Translations under genes and position numbers: made by a program
Shown: positions 13,203 to 20,078 of the stretch, piece after piece
Layout of the letters: the number at the start of each line of letters is the position of its first letter
Numbering within the stretch: the stretch's first letter is position 1
The notes under the pieces: generated by a model
The model's input: the letters and a program-made list of their open reading frames with translations, nothing else
What the model was told of the DNA's origin: nothing
Database searches by the model: none
Assembly (NCBI GenBank): GCA_964630015.1
Contig: CAZVTJ010000014.1
Location: 1 to 20,078, forward strand
DNA length: 20,078 nucleotides
Reading direction: 5' to 3'
DNA from: CAZERT01 sp964630015
GTDB taxonomy: Bacteria; Patescibacteriota; Microgenomatia; UBA10105; UBA927

Positions 13203-13672
13203 TCGACGGCGTTATGGTAAAAAAACTAGTGAGCCATCCGGATGAACGGGGTTTCTTTACGGAACTTATTCGGAAGACGGATGAATTTTTTGCCGAAGGG
13301 TTTGCTCAGCTTTCCCATTCCCATATGGTTGACGGCGTCGTGAAGGCATGGCACGTCCACAAAACCCAGGTAGATTGGTGGTGCGTGGTAACCGGAACAA
13401 TAAAAGTGGCCCTCTATGATACGCGCGAACAATCCCCAACATACAAACAGACGCAGGAATTTATCGTGGGAGAAACAGGGGAGTCAATCATCGTGAAAAT
13501 TCCCCCCGGTGTTGCCCATGGACTGAAGGTTACCCAGGGGCCTGCCGATCTGGTCTACGTCACAAGCAAAACGTATGATCCCGGGGAAGAAGGAAGGATT
13601 CCCTACGATGATCCGGGGATCGGCTATGACTGGGTACAGGGAAAGCCGATTTCAAATACGAAAATCACATAA
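13199..13672 (+). CDS. rmlC: dTDP-4-dehydrorhamnose 3,5-epimerase family protein (RmlC)
   Basis: A 157-residue cupin that should epimerise dTDP-4-keto-6-deoxyglucose to the L-rhamno form. DERGFF (15-20), KAWHVHK (49-55, with the presumed catalytic H52) and IPYDDPGIGYDW near the end match the family layout. The segment around H52 differs from the canonical RGLHYQ and is followed by QVDWWCVVTG. The protein is about 25 residues shorter than the enterobacterial one. This variant and the operon position make RmlC the best call, but a related epimerase or isomerase is possible. The start overlaps the rmlA stop. Confidence 0.88.
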   Translation: MIDGVMVKKLVSHPDERGFFTELIRKTDEFFAEGFAQLSHSHMVDGVVKAWHVHKTQVDWWCVVTGTIKVALYDTREQSPTYKQTQEFIVGETGESIIVKIPPGVAHGLKVTQGPADLVYVTSKTYDPGEEGRIPYDDPGIGYDWVQGKPISNTKIT

Positions 13673-13677
13673 AAGCT

Positions 13678-14694
13678 ATGCATATCCTTGTTACCGGCGG
13701 TGCGGGGTTTATCGGATCGAACTTTATCCTGTATTGGATGAAGCATCATCCTGAAGATTCAATTCTCAATTTCGATGCCCTTACCTATGCGGGTAATTTG
13801 GAAAACATACGGGAAGTTCAGGATGATCCCCGATATTCGTTTAGGAAGGGTGACATCCGGAACGGCACTGATGTTGACTGCGCGATGGAATCCGTGGATT
13901 GGGTGGTCCATTTTGCCGCGGAAAGCCATGTCGACCGTTCGATCCAGGATGCATCGCCGTTTGTCACAACTAATGTTTTAGGCACCCAGGTTTTGCTGGA
14001 AAGCGCCCTCAAGCATGGCGTCAAACGCTTCCACCATATTTCAACGGATGAGGTATTCGGGTCATTGGCGCTTGGTTCGCATGAAAAGTTTTCCGAACGG
14101 ACACGCTACGACCCCAGGAGCCCCTATTCGGCAAGCAAGGCATCATCGGACCATCTGGTACGGGCATATTTCCATACATACGGATTGCCGGTAACCATTA
14201 CCAACTGCTCCAATAATTTTGGACCTTTCCAGTTTCCCGAAAAACTCATTCCCCTTGCCATCACCAATCTTTTGGAGGGGAAGAAAATCCCGGTTTATGG
14301 TGACGGAAAAAATGTGCGTGACTGGCTTTATGTGACGGATCACTGCAGGGCCATTGAACGGGTTTTGGAGGATGGGCGCACAGGGGAAACGTATTGTGTC
14401 GGCGGATCACACGAGGATATCGATAACCTGACGATCGCCAAAAAAATCTGTTTGCTCCTTGGGAAATCCGAAGACTCAATTGAATTCGTCAAAGACCGGC
14501 CGGGTCATGACAGGCGCTATGCGGTCGACTGGACGAAAATCCATGATGAGTTGGGATGGAGTCCTGAGCATTCGTTTGACGAATGGCTGGAAGAAACCGT
14601 AGCGTGGTACAAAACCAACGATGCCTGGTGGAGCAGGATAAAAGACGGTTCGTATGCGAAGTATTACGAAAAACAGTATGGGAGCCGTTCATGA
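13678..14694 (+). CDS. rmlB: dTDP-glucose 4,6-dehydratase (RmlB)
   Basis: A 338-residue extended SDR enzyme that converts dTDP-glucose to dTDP-4-keto-6-deoxyglucose with bound NAD. The Rossmann motif is GGAGFIGSN (7-15). The catalytic T123-D124-E125 lies in STDEVFG and the active Y150-x3-K154 in YSASK. The length is normal. It lies 5 nt after rmlC without a clear Shine-Dalgarno, so translation probably depends on the gene before. Its stop overlaps rmlD as ATGA. Part of rmlA-rmlC-rmlB-rmlD. Confidence 0.97.
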   Translation: MHILVTGGAGFIGSNFILYWMKHHPEDSILNFDALTYAGNLENIREVQDDPRYSFRKGDIRNGTDVDCAMESVDWVVHFAAESHVDRSIQDASPFVTTNVLGTQVLLESALKHGVKRFHHISTDEVFGSLALGSHEKFSERTRYDPRSPYSASKASSDHLVRAYFHTYGLPVTITNCSNNFGPFQFPEKLIPLAITNLLEGKKIPVYGDGKNVRDWLYVTDHCRAIERVLEDGRTGETYCVGGSHEDIDNLTIAKKICLLLGKSEDSIEFVKDRPGHDRRYAVDWTKIHDELGWSPEHSFDEWLEETVAWYKTNDAWWSRIKDGSYAKYYEKQYGSRS

Positions 14695-15572
14695 AGGTTT
14701 TGGGAACCGGTTTATCCGGGCTGGTTGGGACCAGGATTGCGGATCTTCTGTCTTCCTCTTTTGAATTTTCCGATTTATCCAAAACGACCGGAGTAGATAT
14801 TACCGATTATCGTCTGCTTCAGGAAAAAATATCCCAAAGCGACGCACCCTGGATCTTTCATTTTGCGGCATATACCGATGTCCAGGGAGCCGAAAAAGAA
14901 AGGGAACTTGGGGAAAAAAGCATAGCATGGAATGTAAACGTCATTGCAACCGGGTATATTGCCGATATTGCCAAAGCAACCGATAAACGGGTGCTGTATC
15001 TTTCGACGGACTATGTGTTTGACGGCACAAAACCGTCGCCCTACAGCGAGGATGATAGGCCAAATCCGGTAGGTTGGTATGCAACAACGAAATACGAAGG
15101 CGAAAAGCGTATTATGGCTCTAGGTGAATCGGGTTGTGTTATCCGGATTTCCAATCCATACCGCAGTTTTCCGGTCGGGAAAAAGGATTGGGTGCACAAG
15201 ATTGTCGAGCGTTTGGAAGGCGGACTTCCTGTCGCATCCCCAATCGATTCGCTGTTTTGTCCGACACATATCGATGATCTTGCCGGTGCCATTGCGGCAA
15301 TCGTAAAAAGTAATAGTCACGGCATATTCCATGTCGTATCCCGGGAAGGATTAACACCGTTTGACGCATCGGGGTCGATCGCAAAACAGTGGAATTTTCC
15401 GCTGGACCGTATAGGGAAAACAGTGTACGATCAGTTCTATGCCGGGAGGGCGAAAGTTCCCAAAAACGGCGTTCTTTCCCATTCCCGGATAGATGCATTG
15501 GGCGTCTGCCTTCATTCGTTTCAGGAAGGTATTTATTCAGTATATAACCAGGAACACGAACCTGTTTCGTGA
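14691..15572 (+). CDS. rmlD: dTDP-4-dehydrorhamnose reductase (RmlD)
   Basis: A 293-residue SDR enzyme for the last, NAD(P)H-dependent step to dTDP-L-rhamnose. The cofactor motif is GTGLSGLVG (5-13), followed by HFAAYTDVQGAE (57-68), STDYVFDG (105-112) and the catalytic Y130-x3-K134. Length is typical. An upstream in-frame start at 14583 would add 36 residues read through rmlB; ATG 14691 forms the ATGA overlap and gives the standard N-terminus. It is the fourth gene of a complete rhamnose pathway. Confidence 0.94.
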   Translation: MKVLGTGLSGLVGTRIADLLSSSFEFSDLSKTTGVDITDYRLLQEKISQSDAPWIFHFAAYTDVQGAEKERELGEKSIAWNVNVIATGYIADIAKATDKRVLYLSTDYVFDGTKPSPYSEDDRPNPVGWYATTKYEGEKRIMALGESGCVIRISNPYRSFPVGKKDWVHKIVERLEGGLPVASPIDSLFCPTHIDDLAGAIAAIVKSNSHGIFHVVSREGLTPFDASGSIAKQWNFPLDRIGKTVYDQFYAGRAKVPKNGVLSHSRIDALGVCLHSFQEGIYSVYNQEHEPVS

Positions 15573-15590
15573 ACCGTAATAACAATAAGG

Positions 15591-15596
15591 AAGGAG
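15591..15596 (+). promoter_or_regulatory. Shine-Dalgarno of the UDP-glucose dehydrogenase gene
   Basis: AAGGAG lies 8 nt before ATG 15605. It selects that start over an upstream in-frame GTG at 15569 that overlaps the rmlD stop. Confidence 0.75.
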
Positions 15597-15604
15597 CAGT
15601 ATAT

Positions 15605-16903
15605 ATGACTATTTCATTTATCGGACATGGCTATGTCGGTCTTGTAACGGCTGCGGTATTTGCGGATTTAGGCAATACCGTTTGGGTTGTAGGGCGTAAT
15701 AAGGAAAAAATCGAAAAACTCAAAAAAGGTATTGCGACGTTTTATGAACCCGGACTTTCCGAAATCGTGAAAAGGAATGTCGAAGCGGGCCGGCTTATTT
15801 TTACTCTCGATTACAAAAGTGCGGTCACACCATCGGAGATAATTTTTATTTGCGTCGGTACACCGCCAAAACCGACAGGCGATGCGGATTTGACGGAGGT
15901 ATACAATGCCGCAACGGAAATAGGCAAAAACCTTGTTGGGTATAAGGTTGTTTCAGTAAAAAGCACGGTTCCCCCCGGGACAAACAAAAAAGTCGGCGAG
16001 ATTCTGGAAAAAGTCAAACCGGCAGGATCCTCGTTTGCCATTGCCTCCTGTCCGGAATTTTTACGCCAGGGACAGGCGGTTGGCGATACGATGCATCCCC
16101 ACCGTGTGGTGATCGGTACAACTTCGGACCGGGCGCAGAAACTGCTGATCGATCTTCATAAGACGATCGATACGAAATTGGTGTTGTGTAACGTGGAAAC
16201 GGCAGAACTGATCAAATATGCCGCCAATTCCATGTTGTCGGTGAAGATTTCGTTTGCTAATGCCATGGCGTTTTTGTCCGAAAAGGTTGGCGCGGATGTG
16301 GAGAAGGTTCTGGAGGGCGTAGGGCTTGATAGCCGGATCGGCAGGAATTTCCTGTATCCCGGTGTGGGATACGGCGGCAGTTGCTTTCCCAAGGATGTGA
16401 AGGCGCTTATCGCCATCGCACGTGATTATGATTACGATTTCAAACTGTTGAGGGCAACGGATGAAATCAACGACGAGGCACGCATCCACTTTATCGACAA
16501 GATTAAAAAGCATTTCTACGGATCCCTGAAGGGTAAAAAGATAGCCGTTCTTGGATTGTCGTTTAAACCCGATACCGATGATATGCGTTTTGCCCCGTCC
16601 ATTACGGTTATTAATGCACTCATCAAAGATGGGGCCGAGGTATCGGCTTATGATCCGGTTGCGATCGAAAATGCCAAAAAAGTTCTTCCCTCGGGTGTTA
16701 CGTATACCAAATCGGCCTATGATGCAGCCAAAAATGCGGATGCGGTTGCCGTAGTGACGGAATGGAATGAATTCCGCCAGCTGGACATGGTAAAACTGGC
16801 AAAGGAACTCAAAGACAGGGTGTTGTTTGACGGGCGGAATATGTACGATCCGCAAGTCATGAAAGATTTGGGCTACATGTACTACGGTGTCGGCCGCATG
16901 TAA
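15605..16903 (+). CDS. ugd: UDP-glucose 6-dehydrogenase
   Basis: A 432-residue NAD-dependent enzyme that oxidises UDP-glucose twice to UDP-glucuronate. The Rossmann motif is GHGYVGLV (7-14). CVGTPPKP (83-90), STVPPGT (120-126), CPEFLRQGQAV (149-159) and the catalytic C260 in GYGGSCFPKDV follow, and a C-terminal nucleotide-binding domain contains KIAVLGLSFKPDTDDMR. Length and motif order fit UDP-glucose dehydrogenases; a GDP-mannose or UDP-ManNAc dehydrogenase cannot be fully excluded from sequence alone. It lies 32 nt after rmlD with its own strong Shine-Dalgarno and probably belongs to the same transcript. Confidence 0.92.
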   Translation: MTISFIGHGYVGLVTAAVFADLGNTVWVVGRNKEKIEKLKKGIATFYEPGLSEIVKRNVEAGRLIFTLDYKSAVTPSEIIFICVGTPPKPTGDADLTEVYNAATEIGKNLVGYKVVSVKSTVPPGTNKKVGEILEKVKPAGSSFAIASCPEFLRQGQAVGDTMHPHRVVIGTTSDRAQKLLIDLHKTIDTKLVLCNVETAELIKYAANSMLSVKISFANAMAFLSEKVGADVEKVLEGVGLDSRIGRNFLYPGVGYGGSCFPKDVKALIAIARDYDYDFKLLRATDEINDEARIHFIDKIKKHFYGSLKGKKIAVLGLSFKPDTDDMRFAPSITVINALIKDGAEVSAYDPVAIENAKKVLPSGVTYTKSAYDAAKNADAVAVVTEWNEFRQLDMVKLAKELKDRVLFDGRNMYDPQVMKDLGYMYYGVGRM

Positions 16904-16918
16904 TAAAGGAGGTCTGGT

Positions 16919-17878
16919 ATGGCAAAACGACGGGTATTGGTAACGGGTATTGCCGGATTTGTCGGCAGCCATATGGCGGAACTTCTTCTGGCACAGGGGT
17001 TTGAAGTCTGGGGGCTTTTCCGGAACCGTTCTAAAAACGAAAATATCGAGGCCATTAAATCACACCTCAATCTGGTGGATGCAGACCTTATGGATGCACA
17101 CAGCATCTATGCTGCGGTATCCAAAATCAAACCGGAATATATTTTCCATTTGGCCGCACAGTCATTCGTTCCTACGTCATGGGTATCTCCGTCCGTTACG
17201 CTGGAGGTAAACATTATTGGGTCGTCCAATCTGTTTGAAGCAGTACGGCAGGCAAAAATTGATCCGGTCATCCAGATAGCCTGCAGTTCGGAGGAATACG
17301 GACTCGTAAAGCCGGAGGAAACGCCGATTAAGGAAACCAATCCCCTGCGGCCGCAAAGCCCGTACGGCGTATCCAAAGTCGCCATGGATTATTTGGGATA
17401 TCAATACTTTTGTTCCTATGGGATGAAGATTATCCGCACACGCGGGTTTAACCATACCGGACCACGCCGCGGCGATACGTTTGTCACGTCTAATTTTGCT
17501 AAACAAGTTGCCATGATCGAAAAGGGAACCCAGGAGCCCGTTATCCATGTGGGGAATCTGGAAGCGCTTCGGGACTGGACCGATGTCCGGGATATGGTGA
17601 AGGGGTATCTTGTTGCCGTATCCAAATGCGATCCGGGTGAAGTGTACAATATCTGCTCCGGTGTCGGGGTAAAAATTTCCGATATGCTGGATATTTTGAT
17701 CAAACACTCCAAGGTGAAAGTTACGACAAAGCAGGATCCCGAACGGATGCGGCCATCGGAAGTTCCGGTCCTTATCGGAGACAATTCGAAATTTGTCGCA
17801 AAAACCGGCTGGTCGCCGTCAATTCCGTTTGAACAGACGATTGTCGATCTGCTGAACTATTGGCGCGAAAAGGTGTAA
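16919..17878 (+). CDS. GDP-mannose 4,6-dehydratase-like SDR
   Basis: A 319-residue extended SDR enzyme. The cofactor motif is GIAGFVG (10-16). S123-S-E-E-Y-G carries the Ser/Glu pair typical of 4,6-dehydratases and Y149-x3-K153 is the catalytic pair. RGFNHTGPRRGDTFVTSNFAKQ is mixed: PRRGDTFVT resembles GDP-mannose 4,6-dehydratase, while FNHTGP and the following FAKQVAMIEKG resemble GDP-6-deoxy-lyxo-hexulose reductase (Rmd). It is shorter than E. coli Gmd (373). Best call is a short Gmd, perhaps making GDP-4-keto-6-deoxymannose for GDP-rhamnose or fucose. Strong Shine-Dalgarno AAAGGAGGT at 16905-16913, spacer 5. Confidence 0.82.
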   Translation: MAKRRVLVTGIAGFVGSHMAELLLAQGFEVWGLFRNRSKNENIEAIKSHLNLVDADLMDAHSIYAAVSKIKPEYIFHLAAQSFVPTSWVSPSVTLEVNIIGSSNLFEAVRQAKIDPVIQIACSSEEYGLVKPEETPIKETNPLRPQSPYGVSKVAMDYLGYQYFCSYGMKIIRTRGFNHTGPRRGDTFVTSNFAKQVAMIEKGTQEPVIHVGNLEALRDWTDVRDMVKGYLVAVSKCDPGEVYNICSGVGVKISDMLDILIKHSKVKVTTKQDPERMRPSEVPVLIGDNSKFVAKTGWSPSIPFEQTIVDLLNYWREKV

Positions 17879-17886
17879 ATACCCCT

Positions 17887-18999
17887 ATGAAAGTCGTTTT
17901 GGTCATTCCCACATACAACGAACGCGATAACATCCGGATCCTTTTGGATGCGCTCCACAGCGCGCAAAAGTCAGTGACCCACACGATTTCATATCTGGTG
18001 GTAGATGATACCTCGCCCGACGGAACTGCCCAGGTTGTACGGGAATATGCAAAAAAGCATCCAGGCGTATTTGTGATCGTCGGGAAAAAAGAAGGCTTGG
18101 GGAAAGCAATCCTGAGGGGGATCAAATATGCAGTGGATACGCTGCATGCGGATGTCGTTATGCAGATGGATGCGGATTTGTCCCATGATCCCACCAAACT
18201 GCCGAAATTTCTGGAAAAAATCGATGAAGGATATGATTTTGTTGTCGGCAGCAGGTATATTCCGGGCGGATCGATTCCGTCAAATTGGGGATTGCACAGG
18301 AAAATTTTCAGCATCGTAGCCAATCTTTTTGTCCGGTTTGGACTTGGACATCCGGAAGTGCATGACTGGACCGGCGGATATAGGGCGTACCGAAAAAAAT
18401 ACGTGACAGCCCTGCAGGATCAGATGGGGCAGTATTCGGGCTACGTTTTTCAGATCGCATTTTTGCACAAAGCCATAAAACTCGGTGCCCACGTAGGGGA
18501 AGTGCCCTTTCACTTTACCGACCGCCAATACGGAATCTCCAAAATTTATGCCGCGGAATATATCAAACATGTGATCCGCTACGTCGTGACGGATCGGTGG
18601 GAATGGTTTATTCACGGATCATTCGGCAGGTTCTGTGTGGTGGGTGGGATTGGGTTCGTCATCAATACGGTTCTTCTTCTTGTTGGCGTAAAATTCGGAC
18701 TTCACCCGAGTATATCTGCTGCAATTGGTGCGGAATGCGCAATCATTTCCAATTTTATCCTCAACAATTCCTGGACGTTCCATGAACGCAAAATTACCGG
18801 AAAGAAAAAATTCCTGAAATTCCTTCAATTTAACGTTACATCGGTTGGAGCGATTATCATCCAAAGCTCAACGATTTGGATCGGAACGACACTACTGGGA
18901 ATGTCGTTCTATTTTATGTTTTACATTTTAGGTGTCGGAATCGGTCTTGTATGGAATTACATCATGTATTCCAGGGTTATCTGGAAAAAACATTCATAA
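17887..18999 (+). CDS. DPM1-type glycosyltransferase fused to a GtrA domain
   Basis: A 370-residue two-domain protein. The GT2 domain (about 1-235) begins VIPTYNERDN, with DDTSPDG (40-46) and the metal-binding D95-A-D97 in MDADLSHDP, followed by GSRYIPGG and W-T-G-G-Y-R-A-Y. This is the dolichol/polyprenyl-phosphate mannose synthase group, which moves a sugar from a nucleotide donor to a lipid carrier. The C-terminal domain (about 246-366) has four helices and FILNNSWTF (290-298), typical of GtrA-type proteins thought to move lipid-linked sugars. The fusion joins synthesis and translocation. Start 17887 gives the standard N-terminus; an open upstream start at 17860 overlaps the previous gene. 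The exact sugar is not known. Confidence 0.93.
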   Translation: MKVVLVIPTYNERDNIRILLDALHSAQKSVTHTISYLVVDDTSPDGTAQVVREYAKKHPGVFVIVGKKEGLGKAILRGIKYAVDTLHADVVMQMDADLSHDPTKLPKFLEKIDEGYDFVVGSRYIPGGSIPSNWGLHRKIFSIVANLFVRFGLGHPEVHDWTGGYRAYRKKYVTALQDQMGQYSGYVFQIAFLHKAIKLGAHVGEVPFHFTDRQYGISKIYAAEYIKHVIRYVVTDRWEWFIHGSFGRFCVVGGIGFVINTVLLLVGVKFGLHPSISAAIGAECAIISNFILNNSWTFHERKITGKKKFLKFLQFNVTSVGAIIIQSSTIWIGTTLLGMSFYFMFYILGVGIGLVWNYIMYSRVIWKKHS

Positions 19000-19000
19000 C

Positions 19001-20078
19001 ATGAAAACATTCTTCCGCAAACACTGGGGATTGCTTGCGCTTCTTGGTATATTGATCCTTGCTGCATATATGCGGTTATGGCGGATTGCGGACTACCTGA
19101 CATTTTTGGGGGATGAAGGACGCGACGTGCTGGTGGTGAAGCGGATGATTGTTGACGGAAAACTTACCTTACTGGGTCCCACGGCATCCGTCGGTGGGTT
19201 TTTCATGGGGCCGGTCTATTATTACTTTATGGCGCCGTTTTTGTGGCTCTGGCGGCTTAACCCCGTCGGACCGGCAATCGGCGTTGCGCTTGTGGGCATC
19301 CTGACCGTGTATCTGGTCTATCTTCTTGGAAAAAGGGTGGGGGGATCAACTTATTCCGGGATTGTTGCGGCATTGTTTTATGGGTTATCTCCGGTCGTCA
19401 TTCGCTTTTCGCGTTCATCCTGGAATCCCAATGTCGTTCCGTTTTTTTCCACAAGCCTTCTTTTGTTGTTGCTGGATATCATAAAAAAACCGTCCGGATG
19501 GAAATTTTTCCTTATCGGATTGATTCTTGGTATCGGCGTGCAGATGCATTACGTATTTTTATTCCTGTACCCTGTTGTTTTCATTTGGCTTGTTCTGCAT
19601 AAGGAAGTTCGGACGTTTGTTGCAGGGTATCTGCGCATTATTACAGGGTGTCTGGTCGGGCTCTCCCCGATGATCCTGTTTGAACTCCGGCATGAATTTT
19701 CCAATACACGGGGAATCATTTCGTTTGTCACGTCAGGGAAAGATACGGGGTTTGAAATCCTGCGGTTTTTCCCGACCGTCGCATCCGTCTATGAGCGGCT
19801 TTTTGCCAGGCTGCTGTTCCGGCTTCCCGATGAACTCCAACTGGCACAGCTTCCCCAGCAGCTGCGGGTAGGATGGGAAGGCGTGGGGGTCGCGGCAAGC
19901 GTGGGTATGGCACTGTATTTGTTTTTTGTGTTTTGGAAAACGGAAAATGCAGAAAAAAGGGAATCCTTCGGACTTATGTTGCTCTGGTGTGGTACGGCAT
20001 CGGCATTTTTCGGGTTATACAGAAAAAATATCTATGATTACTATTTCGGCATCATGTTTGCTTTTCCGTTTATCACCG
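19001..20078 (+). CDS. PMT/ArnT-type (GT39) membrane glycosyltransferase, partial
   Basis: ATG 19001 opens a frame with no stop to the window end, 359 codons; the C-terminus is missing. It is a polytopic protein: a helix at about 9-24, the acidic G37-D-E-G-R-D loop that corresponds to the catalytic acidic residues of PMT/ArnT enzymes, then GPTASVGGFFMGPVYYYF (59-76) and many further hydrophobic helices. Such enzymes transfer a sugar from a polyprenyl-phosphate donor to protein or lipid outside the membrane, which fits the DPM1-GtrA gene 1 nt upstream. Substrate is unknown. No own Shine-Dalgarno is visible, so translation is probably coupled. Confidence 0.85.
   Translation, partial: MKTFFRKHWGLLALLGILILAAYMRLWRIADYLTFLGDEGRDVLVVKRMIVDGKLTLLGPTASVGGFFMGPVYYYFMAPFLWLWRLNPVGPAIGVALVGILTVYLVYLLGKRVGGSTYSGIVAALFYGLSPVVIRFSRSSWNPNVVPFFSTSLLLLLLDIIKKPSGWKFFLIGLILGIGVQMHYVFLFLYPVVFIWLVLHKEVRTFVAGYLRIITGCLVGLSPMILFELRHEFSNTRGIISFVTSGKDTGFEILRFFPTVASVYERLFARLLFRLPDELQLAQLPQQLRVGWEGVGVAASVGMALYLFFVFWKTENAEKRESFGLMLLWCGTASAFFGLYRKNIYDYYFGIMFAFPFIT

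Noticed and set aside
16061..16972. 303-codon minus-strand open frame opposite the UDP-glucose dehydrogenase gene
   Set aside because: Complement shadow of a gene with strong motifs; His- and Ile-rich composition and no Shine-Dalgarno.
12465..20078. Recent horizontal transfer of the nucleotide-sugar island
   Set aside because: No integrase, insertion sequence, tRNA or obvious base-composition change marks a boundary; it may still be old accessory DNA, but the sequence here does not show it.

Overview
The window is gene-dense bacterial DNA: about 97% coding, 22 protein genes, no RNA gene, and no mobile element or CRISPR array that I can see. It most resembles a Candidate Phyla Radiation (Patescibacteria) genome, probably Microgenomates. 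The reasons are very tight packing with many start/stop overlaps, a TsaB of only about 113 residues, several one-helix hypothetical proteins, a self-contained dTDP-rhamnose/nucleotide-sugar island, and a PMT-type glycosyltransferase of the kind common in those genomes. TGA is used as an ordinary stop (ruvC, rmlA, rmlB, rmlD) and a UGA-reading release factor RF2 is present, so the standard bacterial code applies. The phylum is inferred from gene style, not from a marker tree.

Layout. 1-111: non-coding left edge with hairpins. 112-630: a small heat-shock protein gene (minus) faces away from a GILT/DsbA-like thiol protein gene (plus). They share a divergent promoter region containing a near-perfect CIRCE (HrcA) operator. 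1717-1776: a convergent junction with a rho-independent terminator lying inside the 3' end of ruvB. 1735-3839 (minus): ruvC-ruvA-ruvB, Holliday-junction processing. 3935-5783 (plus): prfB between two small one-helix proteins. 5787-8589: ftsE-ftsX followed directly by a secreted coiled-coil M23 peptidase, a cell-wall remodelling module. 8611-9462: a secreted, Pro/Thr-rich, membrane-anchored surface protein. 9508-11228: a VanZ-like gene, then tsaE-tsaC-tsaB for tRNA t6A synthesis. 11260-12419: a membrane-anchored CAP/SCP protein and a small three-helix membrane protein. 12465-20078: rmlA-rmlC-rmlB-rmlD, a UDP-glucose dehydrogenase, a GDP-mannose 4,6-dehydratase-like SDR, a DPM1-GtrA polyprenyl-phosphate sugar transferase, and a GT39/PMT-type transferase cut by the window end.

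How the genes fit together. The right half looks like one surface-glycan locus: activated sugars (dTDP-L-rhamnose, UDP-glucuronate, a GDP-6-deoxy sugar) are made in the cytoplasm, a lipid-linked sugar donor is made and moved by the DPM1-GtrA protein, and the PMT-type membrane enzyme uses it outside. Translational coupling is likely throughout: ATGA overlaps join ruvC/ruvA, tsaC/tsaB, CAP/small membrane gene, rmlA/rmlC and rmlB/rmlD.

Most notable observations. The M23 peptidase domain after ftsEX appears circularly permuted: the half with the HLH motif precedes the half with the HxGxD motif, and all expected metal and catalytic residues are kept. The CIRCE operator on hsp20 is clear. The GILT-like protein keeps the GILT signature but lacks the second active-site cysteine. 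Several genes have a -10 box only 6-11 nt before the start codon and no Shine-Dalgarno, which suggests leaderless or nearly leaderless transcripts.
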